Source: Synechococcus sp. BIOS-E4-1 (GTDB taxonomy: Bacteria > Cyanobacteriota > Cyanobacteriia > PCC-6307 > Cyanobiaceae). From it: a stretch of DNA of 64,000 nucleotides. Location of the stretch: contig NZ_CP047935.1 of the NCBI RefSeq assembly GCF_014279995.1, positions 1,943,494 to 2,007,493 on the forward strand, given 5' to 3'. Position numbers and translations under genes: made by a program. Numbering within the stretch: the stretch's first letter is position 1; each line of letters starts with the position of its first letter. Shown one piece after another: positions 8,563 through 17,517 of this stretch. The notes under the pieces are model-generated. The model saw nothing but the letters and a program-made list of their open reading frames with translations, did not search any database and was not told the DNA's origin.

Positions 8563-10899
8563 GTGACCCTGTCTCCAAGCCGCAGTGATACCCAGGACAT
8601 GGCCAAAACCGTGTCCAGCAATGGGGACTTCCCCGCCACAGCACCCGCAGCCAATCCAGTTTTCTATCGGACCTACAGCCGGCGCAGCACCGCTGGACGA
8701 GAAAGCTGGAGTGAAGTTGGAGCCCGAAACCTCGGCGGTTTGCAGAAGCTCGGCCAGCTGACTGACGAAGAGGTTTCGCTGCTGGCTCGGATGCAGGCCG
8801 ACAAGAAAGCCTTGCCTTCAGGACGTTGGCTCTGGATCGGCGGCACCCCCTGGATCGAACGCCAGGAGAATTTCTCAGGCTCCTACAACTGCACTTCCAC
8901 CAATCTTGTGGACTGGGAAGCCTTCGGTTTGATGATGGACCTGGCGATGATGGGCTGCGGGACAGGCGCCATCATCGAGCCGCACCTGATCGATCGACTG
9001 CCGGTGGTCACCAACCCGATTGAGGTGATCAAAGTCACCGACATCGGTGCAACACCTGCGGGTGAGCGTCAGGAGTCAACGAGCCACAGCATCGATGGCG
9101 ACACGGTTTCGATCCGTGTTGGCGACACCCGTCGTGGCTGGGTCGACAGTTATCAGTTGCTGCTCAACCTCAGCAGTGATGAGCGTTTTGCAGGTCGAAC
9201 GGTCAAGGTTGAGATTGACCTTTCTGACGTACGACCTGTTGGCGAAACCCTCAAGGGCTTCGGCGGCATGGCCAACCCGGTCAAGCTGAAAGATCTCTAC
9301 GGACGTGTCGCCCGCCTTCTGGGCAAAGCCGTTGGACGCAAGCTCACATCGATTGAATGCTGTCTGCTGATTGATGAAGCTGCCGTCACCATCGTGGCCG
9401 GCAACATCCGTCGTAGCGCTGGAATGCGTCAGTTTTCATCCAACGACACCAGCGCAGCTGGAGCCAAAGACAATCTCTGGCAGCAGGATGCTGATGGCAA
9501 TTGGCGGATTGATCCAGAGCGTGATGCCCTGCGCATGGCCAATCACACTCGGGTTTATCACACTCGTCCCAGCCGCGAGGTGGTGCTGGATGCGGTCACC
9601 CGCCAGTTCCACAGCGGTGAGGGAGCGATCCAGTTCGCACCTGAAGCGATTGCTCGATCCAATGCCGACCTGCTCTCCACCCCTGAACTGCGTCGGGAAT
9701 TCATCGACATTTATTGCGATCAAGGCAAGGAAGAAGCAGGTCGCTGGCTGAATCTGAATCACGGCCCAATTGCTGATGACGAACTCGAGCATCGGCTCGG
9801 CCGCTATGGGCTCAATCCATGCGGAGAAATCCTTGGTGCTGATTTCCACTGCAACCTGGCGGAAGTTCATCTCAATCAGATCGACCCAAGCGATGACGAG
9901 GGACAACGCGACGCCTTCAGGGCTGGAGCCCTGTCGGTGGCTTGCCTGCTCAACCATCAATTCGAAGTGGAGCGCTATCGCCAAAGCCGCGCCTGGGATC
10001 CGATCGTTGGCGTGAGCTTTACGGGCTTATTCGATTTCTTTGTGCACGCCTTTGGAACTCCCTGGCTGAAATGGTGGGAAGCCGGTCGCCCGGACACGGA
10101 GGAAGGCCGTGAGTTCAAGCGTCAGGAAGCCGATTACCTCAGTCGCTGGAAGACAACGGTGAATGAAGCCGTTTGGGAGTATTGCGACCGTCATGGACTG
10201 CGTCGCCCCAACCGCTGCACCACGGTTCAACCCGCCGGCACGAAGAGTCTGCTCACCGGTGCTGCCCCTGGCTGGCACCCCCCTAAAGCGCAGCGTTTCA
10301 TCCGACGCATCACGTTTGGCAAGAACGATCCTGTGGCGATGGCCTGCATGGATTACGGCTACACAGTGGTGCCTTCCCAGTCCGACAAGGACGAGCAAGG
10401 TCGCTTGCTCGATGATCCGTTTGACAGCCGCTGCACCGAGTGGCTGGTTGAGATTCCCACTGAAGTGAGCTGGGCCAACCTGCCTGGCGCGGATGCCGTG
10501 GACATCAACTCCTTCTCAGCCATGGCCCAGTTTGATTTCTACATGCAGGTGCAGACTCACTACACAGCTCACAACACATCGGCGACGATCGAGTTCCGTG
10601 AGCATGAAATTGATGCGCTCGTCGACGCACTGCACGGCAGCATCGACCGTGGAGATGGCTACATCTCAGCTGCCTTGCTGGCCCGTTTCGATGCCAATGC
10701 CACCTTCCCCAGGCTTCCATTCGAACCAATCGATGCCGCGACCTACGAGCGGATGCAATCCGAGGTGATCCAGCGTCGCGTGAGTACTGATTTCTTCGAG
10801 GCTCTGCAGCACTACGACATGGGTGAAATCAGCGAAGCCGGCCCTGCCGGCTGTGATTCAGACAAGTGCCTGATGCCTCTGGCAAAGCCCAACAGTTGA
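8563..10899 (+). CDS. nrdJ: Adenosylcobalamin-dependent ribonucleoside-triphosphate reductase (class II, monomeric)
   Basis: Reduces ribonucleoside triphosphates to deoxy forms using a B12 cofactor, the usual RNR of marine picocyanobacteria. Seen: SGSYNCTSTN with the first redox Cys, 'MMGCGTGAI', 'LNPCGEILGADFHCNLAEVHLNQ' with the thiyl/active-site region, 'VQPAGTKSLLTGAAPGWHPP', and the C-terminal shuttle pair in 'PAGCDSDKCLMPL'. 778 aa from GTG 8563; ATG 8599 (MAKTVSSNG) is an equally possible start. Transcribed divergently from the MscS gene, with the tRNA-Ser gene 70 bp downstream. Confidence 0.95.
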   Translation: MTLSPSRSDTQDMAKTVSSNGDFPATAPAANPVFYRTYSRRSTAGRESWSEVGARNLGGLQKLGQLTDEEVSLLARMQADKKALPSGRWLWIGGTPWIERQENFSGSYNCTSTNLVDWEAFGLMMDLAMMGCGTGAIIEPHLIDRLPVVTNPIEVIKVTDIGATPAGERQESTSHSIDGDTVSIRVGDTRRGWVDSYQLLLNLSSDERFAGRTVKVEIDLSDVRPVGETLKGFGGMANPVKLKDLYGRVARLLGKAVGRKLTSIECCLLIDEAAVTIVAGNIRRSAGMRQFSSNDTSAAGAKDNLWQQDADGNWRIDPERDALRMANHTRVYHTRPSREVVLDAVTRQFHSGEGAIQFAPEAIARSNADLLSTPELRREFIDIYCDQGKEEAGRWLNLNHGPIADDELEHRLGRYGLNPCGEILGADFHCNLAEVHLNQIDPSDDEGQRDAFRAGALSVACLLNHQFEVERYRQSRAWDPIVGVSFTGLFDFFVHAFGTPWLKWWEAGRPDTEEGREFKRQEADYLSRWKTTVNEAVWEYCDRHGLRRPNRCTTVQPAGTKSLLTGAAPGWHPPKAQRFIRRITFGKNDPVAMACMDYGYTVVPSQSDKDEQGRLLDDPFDSRCTEWLVEIPTEVSWANLPGADAVDINSFSAMAQFDFYMQVQTHYTAHNTSATIEFREHEIDALVDALHGSIDRGDGYISAALLARFDANATFPRLPFEPIDAATYERMQSEVIQRRVSTDFFEALQHYDMGEISEAGPAGCDSDKCLMPLAKPNS

Positions 10900-10971
10900 A
10901 AGCAAGAGGGAGTCATCCGGTGGTGACTCCTTTAAAATGTTCTTGCGGACGTCATCGATGTCACGCAGCTT

Positions 10972-11058
10972 GGAGAGGTGGTCGAGTGGTTTATGGCTCT
11001 GGTCTTGAAAACCAGCGTGGATGCAAGTTCACCGTCGGTTCGAATCCGACCCTCTCCG
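10972..11058 (+). tRNA. tRNA-Ser (anticodon UGA), island attachment target
   Basis: Acceptor stem GGAGAGG (10972-10978) pairs with CCTCTCC (11051-11057). The anticodon arm CTGGT-CTTGAAA-ACCAG places TGA at 11006-11008, a long variable arm follows, and the T-arm is GTCGG-TTCGAAT-CCGAC. CCA is not encoded. The 3' part from 11001 is duplicated at 30175, so the intact gene is probably a hybrid restored by the integrating element. Confidence 0.96.
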
Positions 11059-11095
11059 TTCCAGAAACCCAGTCTTTGACTGGGTTTTTTAGTGT
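11001..11095 (+). repeat. Left attachment repeat (attL) of the 19.2-kb island
   Basis: 95 bp from the anticodon stem of tRNA-Ser through its terminator, nearly identical to 30175-30269 at a constant offset of 19,174 bp; only a few substitutions are seen (e.g. GTGGATGCAAG vs GTGGGCGCAAG). The homology continues more weakly into the integrase genes. Confidence 0.9.
11065..11092 (+). terminator. Terminator downstream of tRNA-Ser
   Basis: AAACCCAGTC / GACTGGGTTT stem with a TTT loop and a T-run. The same hairpin is carried in the second attachment repeat at 30239-30266. Confidence 0.85.
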
Positions 11096-11198
11096 CTGAA
11101 AGGGCTTTCAGCGGGTCTGCAGCAGGGCTTCCGGGGGAGCTGTACTGCCTTCAAATGTGCCAAAAAGGGGCATACTGAGCCCCTGATGTGTCGAAAAT

Positions 11199-12296
11199 AT
11201 GGCGCTGGATCTGACCGCAACGACCGCCAGCCTCAAGGCTCGGGGCATCCGCGGAAGCTTGCTGTCTGAAAAGGGATCTTTCTATTGGCGCGTTCGTGTG
11301 ACCGATACCGAGGGCGAACGAAAAACTCGAAAAATTCCGCTGCGGTTGGCCGCAGAACCCTCAGCCCTTGCATTGGCTGAATCCAGAATTGTTGAACTCT
11401 CTGGTCAGATTCAGGAGCAGGGGGCTCTCCCCGATCAGCTGCCTTGGGATGTCCGCAAGGTGGTCCCCGCCGGCAAGAAAAACACCGTCACCGTGGCAGT
11501 GGCGGTCCAAGCCCTGGAGGTGGATTTCTGGAAAGGCAAGATCAGAACCACTGCAGCTGAGCGCACCTGGGAACGGTTGAAAGCAGAGACAGATCGGCTG
11601 CCGCAGCAAGCAACGCTCACCATGGATCTGCTTGTGGGAGTCGGTGAGCAGCAGAAGCCCGGCAGCCGAACCCGCCTCGAATTTCTGAAAGTGTCGAAGC
11701 GGCTGGCCAAGCTCATGCGCGTCGGGGGCACCGACCGCCTCGATGATCTGAAAACGCCTTACGAACCGGAAGCTCGCGGCATCCCAAGCGATGCGGAGAT
11801 TCAGCAGGTTGTTGAGGCCACGATTGACGATCCAACTTGGGGCTGGGCAACGTGAACGCTTGCCACGTTCGGCTGCAGACCGTCTGAATGCTTTTCAATG
11901 CGCACTTCTGATGACGGCACCGCGCAGTGCCTCACCATTAAAAGGGAGGTGAAACTCCCCACCTGGCGCACTGCTCTCGCCCTGCCGGTCTGTGATCTCT
12001 CCGAACCTGAGCGGTTGGTGCCGTGGGATGTCACTACTCCGGCGAAATACGACAGCAAACACGCCAAGCTCCTTTGTGATCGGTGGCAGGGTTGGCTGAA
12101 ACGGCGATTCCCTGGGATGCAGCTCTATGGCTTCAGACATGCCTGGGCAATTCGCAGCATCAGCAAAGTGCCTTCGACATCAATCGCGGCGAAGTGCATG
12201 GGCCACGACATTGCCGTGCATCACCGGGAATATCACCGCTGGTTGGATCAGGCCGACATCGCCGCAGTCGCGTTGGCGATGCAGAAAGCAGCCTGA
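11199..12296 (+). pseudogene. Tyrosine integrase of the island, interrupted by one in-frame TGA
   Basis: Two open segments (11199-11855 and the one holding 11898-12296) are in the same frame, separated only by TGA at 11853-11855; beyond it the frame reads TLATFGCRPSE without a gap. The C-terminal part has the integrase HxxR box in 'GFRHAWAIRSI' and 'CMGHDIAVHHREYHRWL' with the H and the presumed nucleophilic Tyr. A full product would be ~365 aa, normal for tRNA-associated integrases. The same TGA is present in the second copy (31016-31018). Either it is a shared nonsense mutation or the stop is suppressed. It starts 141 bp after the tRNA, as expected for an integrase next to its att site. Confidence 0.85.
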
Positions 12297-12366
12297 TTAG
12301 ACGCTGCTTGATCCCTGCAGCAACCTCTTCGGCGAGTGAAAATGGGGATCGGTTGCTGAGCCCTGC

Positions 12367-12612
12367 ATGTTTCTCGAAATCCCCGTGTTGCTCGAAGCAG
12401 GCATCTCGGTGAACGATGAAATTGCGACTCACATCCACTGCCTTAAGCAGCCTGATCTGACTCCAGAGGATCGCGACCACATCGAGCAGAACCTTGCTCG
12501 AGGTTGTGCTCGTGGCCTGCAGCTCATCGCGCTGCATCAGCTGCACCTGTCTCTCCGCCTCGATGAGCTGTGCGTGTGTTGCGTTGATGATCAGAAAATG
12601 ACAGCCGAGTGA
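12367..12612 (+). CDS. Small hypothetical protein of the integrase module, copy 1
   Basis: 81 aa. No known domain. It is supported by a paralogue in the same position at 31494-31745; they share 'NDEIATHIHCL', 'EQNLA', 'HQLHLS' and 'DEL', with changes spread as expected for a coding sequence. Mostly helical. Lies 70 bp after the integrase frame and may be co-transcribed. A third, truncated relic is fused to integrase remains at 37.6 kb. Confidence 0.6.
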   Translation: MFLEIPVLLEAGISVNDEIATHIHCLKQPDLTPEDRDHIEQNLARGCARGLQLIALHQLHLSLRLDELCVCCVDDQKMTAE

Positions 12613-12650
12613 GTAATACGAGGCTAATCTGAGCCCTTAATTGACTCAAA

Positions 12651-12959
12651 TCAGGAATCGATCTCTTTGATATAGATCAGTAACTCATTGAATTCAAATG
12701 ATTCGCAACCATCAACATCAACCTTATCCTCATCAGTCCAAATCAGCTGCTTTGCGCAAACAAATCTGGTCTTAAGCTCTTCTGGAGAATTGATTGAGTA
12801 CTCCATAGAAAGAAGTTCAACCAAATGATTAAGATCATCTGAGTCGAACAAATCAACCCCAGGAATCAGCTGCCGTAATGCGTCCTGAAGGTTGAGCGGC
12901 GACATCCTTTCATTCAATGGTTGCTCTTGAAGCATGCCCACTGATGGATGTGTTGCCAA
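12651..12959 (-). CDS. Hypothetical acidic protein, 102 aa
   Basis: No family recognised. Acidic and helical (LNLQDALRQLIPGV, DLFDSDDLNHLVELLSMEY, SPEELKTRFVCAKQLI). No signal peptide. The start could also be the Met at residue 19 (MSPLNLQDAL). It runs against the surrounding module genes and has no counterpart in the second module copy. Confidence 0.5.
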   Translation of the reverse strand: MATHPSVGMLQEQPLNERMSPLNLQDALRQLIPGVDLFDSDDLNHLVELLSMEYSINSPEELKTRFVCAKQLIWTDEDKVDVDGCESFEFNELLIYIKEIDS

Positions 12960-13407
12960 TCAAGAGGAAGGCCGCCCCTCCCGGTGGAAAGACGGCCTAC
13001 TTCGCTCGTTTGTGCATTGTTCAACCCATCGCTTGTAGAGAAAGGAAGGGGTCGAAGCTTCTGGCTAGAGGCGCCCTGGGGCCATTTGCTCTAGGTGTCG
13101 GGTTGTTTTCTCCTAGGGCACCTAAGGCGGTGCAAACGGAGCGGCGATTGGCGTGACGTATCTGAGGTGTACCTAACCAAACGACCAACCCAGGTCATTG
13201 TTGAGACTGTTGGAGCAGGGGCCAGAAGTCAGTCTGCTTCTGCGATCTGCGCTGGTGGAGTGTCAGCTGTCAAAGCTCCTCCGATCTCGATAAACATACT
13301 TTCGTCAGCGAACACACATATGGCAACCAGCCATCCTGCTCATTGCCTTCACCGGCAAAAAATCCAATAGTGAAGACGGCTTGCCCAAGCTCAGATGAGG
13401 GGCAGTA
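12960..13407. other. Spacer upstream of thermonuclease, conserved in a distant copy
   Basis: No gene recognised. Bases about 13170-13407 match 48160-48400 over most of their length (shared 'CAGGTCATTGTTGA', 'GCAGGGGC', 'CAGTCTGCTTCTG'-like blocks and 'CCCAAGCTCAGA' just before the nuclease start), showing that this spacer belongs to the repeated module and may carry the nuclease promoter. Confidence 0.55.
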
Positions 13408-13809
13408 ATGACGACGCCTCGAACCGCTGCGAACTGGTCTCTAGCCCTGCTGTTGGTGCTTGGCCTAGCGCAGCCTGCTGCAGCCCTGGAAACCGTCACC
13501 ATCCGCAGCTGCTACGACGGCGACACCTGCCGCAGCAATACCGGCGAAAAGATCAGGCTGGCCTGCATCGACACTCCCGAGCTGAAAGGGAAACGGGCTC
13601 AGCCTGAACGAGCCAGAGCTGCTAGGGATCACCTGCGGGCGATGGTCGAGGGAAGGTCTGTCGGCCTTCGCCGGATCACCAAAGACCGTTATGGCCGGAC
13701 TGTCGGTGAGCTGTTCGTCGACGGGATGAATGTTCAGCAGGCGATGGTCGCCAGCCGCCATGCAGAGATCTATTGGAAGTACGCCAGCCAGTGCCCCTGG
13801 ACGCGGTGA
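13408..13809 (+). CDS. Secreted thermonuclease-like (SNase) protein, intact copy
   Basis: 133 aa. Signal peptide MTTPRTAANWSLALLLVLGLAQPAAA, then an SNase core: 'CYDGDTCR' with the calcium-binding Asp, 'IRLACIDTPEL' with the first catalytic Arg and Asp, 'RARAARDHLRAMV', and 'DRYGRTVGELFVDGMNVQQAMV'. It should cut DNA or RNA outside the cytoplasm. It is a little shorter at the C-terminus than classical SNases but ends in the same 'YASQCPWTR' as the frameshifted copy at 37.8 kb, so the end is genuine. Three decayed copies exist at 31.8, 37.8 and 48.5 kb, always after integrase remnants. Confidence 0.85.
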   Translation: MTTPRTAANWSLALLLVLGLAQPAAALETVTIRSCYDGDTCRSNTGEKIRLACIDTPELKGKRAQPERARAARDHLRAMVEGRSVGLRRITKDRYGRTVGELFVDGMNVQQAMVASRHAEIYWKYASQCPWTR

Positions 13810-13843
13810 ATACCTGATTGAGGGAGCCCTAAGCCGGCACGTT

Positions 13844-13912
13844 CACTCTTCCGGGTGATGTGAATCCGATTGATTCCGGAGATGGTGAAGAGGTCCAGGA
13901 GGGATGACCTCC
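13844..13912 (+). repeat. Module-end element with GGAGGGATGACCTCC hairpin, copy 1
   Basis: CTTCCGGGTGATGTG followed ~40 bp later by the palindrome GGAGG-GATGA-CCTCC (13898-13912). The same palindrome occurs at 32469-32483, 38242-38256 and 48943-48957, each time after a thermonuclease gene or relic. In the last two it lies 18 bp before the His-rich gene, so it may act as a 5' UTR hairpin. Confidence 0.7.
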
Positions 13913-14054
13913 ACATGGAATTGAAACCGGGGAATTTGCTCCTGATGAACCACTCTGAAAAGATCCTCAAACCGAACTTTGAGGGCGGATGTCCCCTCTT
14001 CCAAGCGGCATTCATGGGGCATAGACCGAAAAGATACCCCTCGGACTAGAAAAA

Positions 14055-14309
14055 ATGAAAAGCTTTTCTGACTACATCGAAAACGTGTCTGCGATCGAAG
14101 CCATAGAATTGTATGAAACACAAAATCATATTTTAAGGGAAGAATTCAGTGATATGAATTCTTATCAACGCAAAGAACTTTCCATGATCACAGCACGCAG
14201 AAAGCGAAAGTCAATTCTCGACGTTCACTGGCTAAATTTCTGTTGGCAACTGAAAGATGCTAAGCAAACACCTTCTGGCACTTGGAAATCATGCCCACCT
14301 GAGAAGTGA
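14055..14309 (+). CDS. Small hypothetical protein, 84 aa
   Basis: No family recognised. Charged, helical (SDYIENVSAIEAIELYETQNHIL, then ITARRKRKSILDVHWLNFCWQLKDA). AT-richer than the flanking sequence. No signal peptide. Coding status rests only on open length and protein-like composition. Confidence 0.4.
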   Translation: MKSFSDYIENVSAIEAIELYETQNHILREEFSDMNSYQRKELSMITARRKRKSILDVHWLNFCWQLKDAKQTPSGTWKSCPPEK

Positions 14310-14619
14310 CAGTAATTAGGGCCTACGGGCGCAACCAAGCAAAGCCCGGCATCATGCGCGGACTAACGCCTGATCCATACTTCGCCCTCTCTTCATTGGG
14401 TTGCTGGCTTCTGCTATTGCTATCGCCTCGCCAAGCGCAGGACTGTTCATATTGATTTTTTCGATTCAGCTTTGCCGGTGAATATGACTGAACTTCAAGC
14501 CAAATCTGACTACTCCTTCCAACGAAGGATCTTGAAACCGTATCTTCTTGTGCGGCTGCCCCTCTTCCGACTTCTAAACAGCAGGCGTAGACCGAAAGGG
14601 TTCCAAACGGTGACACATC

Positions 14620-14904
14620 ATGTCCCAAGAACAGCTCCAAGCATTCATCGAAAAGGTCCAAGGTGACACCCGTCTTCAGGAGAAGTTCAAAGCTGCTGAT
14701 GATTCAGACGCAGTTCTTGCGATTGCGAAAGAGGCGGGATTTATGATTTCTGCTGATAAGATGGCTCAATCAGAGATGACTGAAGAAGAGCTGGAAGGCG
14801 CGGCTGGGGGGCTGCGGCGGCCGGGGTGTGTTAATTCTTTCGGAACCCCCCCGGTCAATCCTTCACTGTTTCACTGTTCGACTAGCACTCCCTTCTGTGA
14901 CTAG
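14620..14904 (+). CDS. Nif11-leader (prochlorosin-type) precursor peptide
   Basis: Leader of 64 residues (MSQEQLQAFIEKVQGDTRLQEKF... AGFMISADKM... EEELEGAAGG) typical of ProcA substrates of a class II lanthionine synthetase. The core after the double Gly has about 30 residues with three Cys (core positions 6, 22, 29) and seven Ser/Thr, so up to three (methyl)lanthionine rings are possible. It is the only procA in the first island and is followed by a terminator and the spacer repeat shared with the one at 33461. The TATAAC promoter of the main array is not visible upstream. Confidence 0.9.
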   Translation: MSQEQLQAFIEKVQGDTRLQEKFKAADDSDAVLAIAKEAGFMISADKMAQSEMTEEELEGAAGGLRRPGCVNSFGTPPVNPSLFHCSTSTPFCD

Positions 14905-14933
14905 AACTCGACCGATGTGAGCCTACTCATCAA

Positions 14934-14957
14934 AAACCCTGCGCAGGGGTTTTTTAT
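14934..14957 (+). terminator. Terminator of the first procA gene
   Basis: AAACCCTG-CG-CAGGGGTTT hairpin followed by a T-run and TTTATTGC, the style shared by most terminators in the procA array. Confidence 0.8.
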
Positions 14958-14983
14958 TGCTTCAATCACCCCAAAAAAGACCA

Positions 14984-15088
14984 TCAATCAGCCTTCAATA
15001 CCTGGCACGATTGAGCAGAGATAGACGGGGCTTAATTAGCAATCAAGCCTGGAATCAACTAGCAACTCCGGCCAATACTCGTTCAGCG
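14984..15088 (+). repeat. Post-procA spacer repeat, copy 1
   Basis: About 105 bp from 'ATCAGCCTTCAATACCTGGCACGATTGAGC' to 'CCAATACTCGTTCAGC', matching 33832-33943 with few changes. It contains the imperfect hairpin GGCTTAATT-AGC-AATCAAGCC. The first ~35 bp recur upstream of most procA genes of the main array. Confidence 0.75.
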
Positions 15089-15232
15089 GCAGCCCGATCC
15101 ACCGGGACGCCCGAGCACCGGTGCATCGTTATGGCCTGCAGGGATCCCTTAGGCACTGCCTTATGGACCGGCCCCCGCAGTCACGCCACTAATCCCCGAT
15201 GAAAGGTTGATGTAGCCCTTTTGCATTGCCGA

Positions 15233-16120
15233 TCAGAGCAAAGGGCCTTCGATGTCGGCATCTCTGGCATTGCCCTTGCCGCGGTGGATGTCCTTCACCC
15301 TGCGGAGATATTCACGAGTCAGGAAGACGCCTCTGTTGGGGTCAACCTCATCGGTGTTTAGCTGCAGCGCAAGCTGTTGCTCACTGATGCCCATTACTTC
15401 AAGGGCCACAGACTGGATGCTGAGCAGGTCTTCCATGCCCTCGTCGACTGCCTTCTTTGCCTCCAGGCCAGCGATGTTGATCGCCTCTTCTGTGATGTTG
15501 GCTGCTTTGTTGATCAGCTCTCGGTTGTCCTGTGCAGCAGTGTTCAGAGCACCGACTGAACGGCTTGCATCGTTGGTTTGCTGCTGCAGGTCTGCCAGAG
15601 CTCGGCGATACGTCTCGAAGGAGCCGTTGATCTGCTCCTGATTGTTTTTCAGCAATGCCAGTGACTGCTGTTGCAGGGTCTCGCCCGTCTTTGCAGCTTC
15701 TGCCATGGCGGTGGTTCGCTCAAGCAGATCGCTAACGGTGGCTTGCATTCCAGCAACTTCCTCGGAAAACAGCATCGACCTTGCGTAGATGGCGCTGCTT
15801 GCAGCGTTCCACTCAGTCATTGCCGTCACGTCGGGGCTGGTGCCGAAACGTTCTGAGAGCTCTGCCAGCCCAGCATTGACCTGCTCAACATCAGCCTGCA
15901 GCTGACCGATGGTGTCCTGAGTCTGTTGCTGCTGAATCCTGGCGTTGAGCAGTTCACGCTCACGTTGTTGGCGTTCTGCTTCTGCTGCTGATTCCAGCTG
16001 TGCCTCACGGTGCTGGCTCTCGATCCAAGCCTTGCGGCCTTCGAGCGGAATGGAGTCGGGGACTTCCCAGCTGGTGCCTTTCAACTCGTCGATCTCTCCT
16101 CTGTAAGTGACCTTCTGCAT
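15233..16120 (-). CDS. Coiled-coil hypothetical protein
   Basis: 295 aa, almost wholly helical and rich in Gln, Glu and Ala (REAQLESAAEAERQQRERELL, then repeated 'DTIGQLQADVEQVNAGLAELSERF'-type heptads to about residue 240). No signal peptide or membrane segment. Downstream partner of the gene at 16124-16630 with only 3 bp between them, so co-transcribed. A structural or scaffold-like role in the satellite is possible but nothing shows it. Confidence 0.7.
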   Translation of the reverse strand: MQKVTYRGEIDELKGTSWEVPDSIPLEGRKAWIESQHREAQLESAAEAERQQRERELLNARIQQQQTQDTIGQLQADVEQVNAGLAELSERFGTSPDVTAMTEWNAASSAIYARSMLFSEEVAGMQATVSDLLERTTAMAEAAKTGETLQQQSLALLKNNQEQINGSFETYRRALADLQQQTNDASRSVGALNTAAQDNRELINKAANITEEAINIAGLEAKKAVDEGMEDLLSIQSVALEVMGISEQQLALQLNTDEVDPNRGVFLTREYLRRVKDIHRGKGNARDADIEGPLL

Positions 16121-16123
16121 GGA

Positions 16124-16630
16124 TCAATACCCCCGTGACATGGCTTGGAGCTCGGCCTGCTGCTTGGCGATGCCAGCTGCATACATCTGCTGCATGGCGT
16201 GCTCATGCGCCTGTTGCTGAGCAGCCTTGGCTTCTGCTCTTTCTGAGGGTGTCTGCACTCCTGCCTCAGTCCTGAGTCGCTTGGCTGCTGCAGGGTCGAG
16301 CTCCTCCAGGCGCATCGCCTGAGTGAAATTCCGGGCTTTGTAGGGGTTCGCTTCGATCAGCTGTTTCACCTCAGCGGCCTTTGCCTCATCTCGGCGCTGC
16401 TCCTGGCTCTTCGGGGTTGGTGAGAGTGAACCTTGCAGGGCATCAGCCACCAGGTCGGCTGGTGCAGATCCGCTCAGCAGACTCACCAGCTCGGGGTCAG
16501 ATGCTGCTAACTCGAAGCATTTCGATGCATTCTGTTGCTTCCAGGCTGCAAAATCAGCTGGAAAGGGTTCTGTCGCGCTGAATGTTGCCCAGCGCCGGAG
16601 AACCGCAATTGAGCTTGAGAAATCCGCCAA
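16124..16630 (-). CDS. Hypothetical Ala/Gln-rich helical protein
   Basis: 168 aa. No recognised domain. N-terminal half mixed helical (RRWATFSATEPFPADFAAWKQQNASKCF), C-terminal half charged helices (RRDEAKAAEVKQLIEANPY, AKAAQQQAHEHAMQQMYAAG). Same operon as 15233-16120 (3-bp gap) and probably 16651-17034 (20-bp gap). Confidence 0.65.
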   Translation of the reverse strand: MADFSSSIAVLRRWATFSATEPFPADFAAWKQQNASKCFELAASDPELVSLLSGSAPADLVADALQGSLSPTPKSQEQRRDEAKAAEVKQLIEANPYKARNFTQAMRLEELDPAAAKRLRTEAGVQTPSERAEAKAAQQQAHEHAMQQMYAAGIAKQQAELQAMSRGY

Positions 16631-16650
16631 GTTCTCACAAATAACTGCTC

Positions 16651-17034
16651 CTAAAATAACCCGCTGCCAGGGAACATGCTGCGCTCTTGTTTTCTGTGGA
16701 GTTTGACGATGCCCTCTTTGAGATTTGGTGGCCTGTTGTAGGTGCTGCTGCTTCTCAATTTGTTGGCTTCGAGCATCTCACCAGCCTCAAGATGGTGGGC
16801 AATCCTCTCAGCTAGGACCCTGCCTCGTGGTGTTGAGGCGTAACGCTGCCCCTTCATTCCGATTGTCACCTTTGAGGCATAGCTATCCAGGCAGTAACGC
16901 TCAAAATCGAAGGCATCGGGTTCAGTAGAAGGGGGTTGGACTGTTGATGTGACTGCTATTTGAGGGCAATGCTTCAGTTGCTCCGCTGCTCTTGCATGAA
17001 GTGCAGCGATGCCATCATTAAACCTGCGGGGCAT
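16651..17034 (-). CDS. Hypothetical protein, first gene of the coiled-coil operon
   Basis: 127 aa, basic. No family recognised. Contains 'FDFERYCLDSYASKVTIGMKGQRYASTPRGRVLAERIAHHLEAG', which looks like a small folded unit, and a basic C-terminal tail (KEGIVKLHRKQERSMF). Oriented with and 20 bp upstream of the 168-aa gene. Confidence 0.6.
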   Translation of the reverse strand: MPRRFNDGIAALHARAAEQLKHCPQIAVTSTVQPPSTEPDAFDFERYCLDSYASKVTIGMKGQRYASTPRGRVLAERIAHHLEAGEMLEANKLRSSSTYNRPPNLKEGIVKLHRKQERSMFPGSGLF

Positions 17035-17217
17035 TGATTGGCGGTCGTTTCTTACCCGGAGTCTGCATTAAAAAACCCCAGCTGGTGGGCTAGGGGAGGG
17101 TAAAGAGTGTCGACACTGTTCGTCAATCAAACCAGATCTAGCTTAATTTATACACTCTTAGTTTACTACTAATACTAGTTACTTAAGTAGATATATCTAT
17201 AAGGTAGAAACCATTTT

Positions 17218-17517
17218 TCAAGCTGTCTGCAGTCGGTTTGACGGCTGTTCGGAGATTGATTGGGCGTTGACAAAAAGATCGTCAAGGTACCGCTCAGTCA
17301 CAGCTCTGTCAGTACATCCATTCTGGTAAAGGAAATAGGCTAAAGCTGAGCTCATCACTCGATACTGGTCCCAATTGTTATTCATGCTCACAAAAGTATT
17401 CAACGCATTATAAAGAACCTCAGGAATTTCAGATTCAAGACTTACAAAAGAGGCTTGATCTTCCGAAAAAGATACATGAGATGTGTTGGCACAGATTTCC
17501 AAGTGGTTGCGATCCAT
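17218..17517 (-). CDS. DUF2811 family protein
   Basis: 99 aa. The segment 'VSLESEIPEVLYNALNTFV', then 'NNNWDQYRVMSSALAYFLYQNG', then 'RYLDDLF' matches the cyanobacterial DUF2811 family, whose function is unknown. Single gene, with AT-rich upstream sequence. Confidence 0.75.
   Translation of the reverse strand: MDRNHLEICANTSHVSFSEDQASFVSLESEIPEVLYNALNTFVSMNNNWDQYRVMSSALAYFLYQNGCTDRAVTERYLDDLFVNAQSISEQPSNRLQTA

Noticed and set aside
8426-8644. N-terminal extension of the MscS gene to 8644
   Set aside because: It would overlap the divergent nrdJ gene and adds a sequence without membrane or signal character.
15233-17034. Capsid or scaffold genes in the coiled-coil operon
   Set aside because: Only helical, low-complexity sequence is seen; nothing matches a capsid, portal or protease family.
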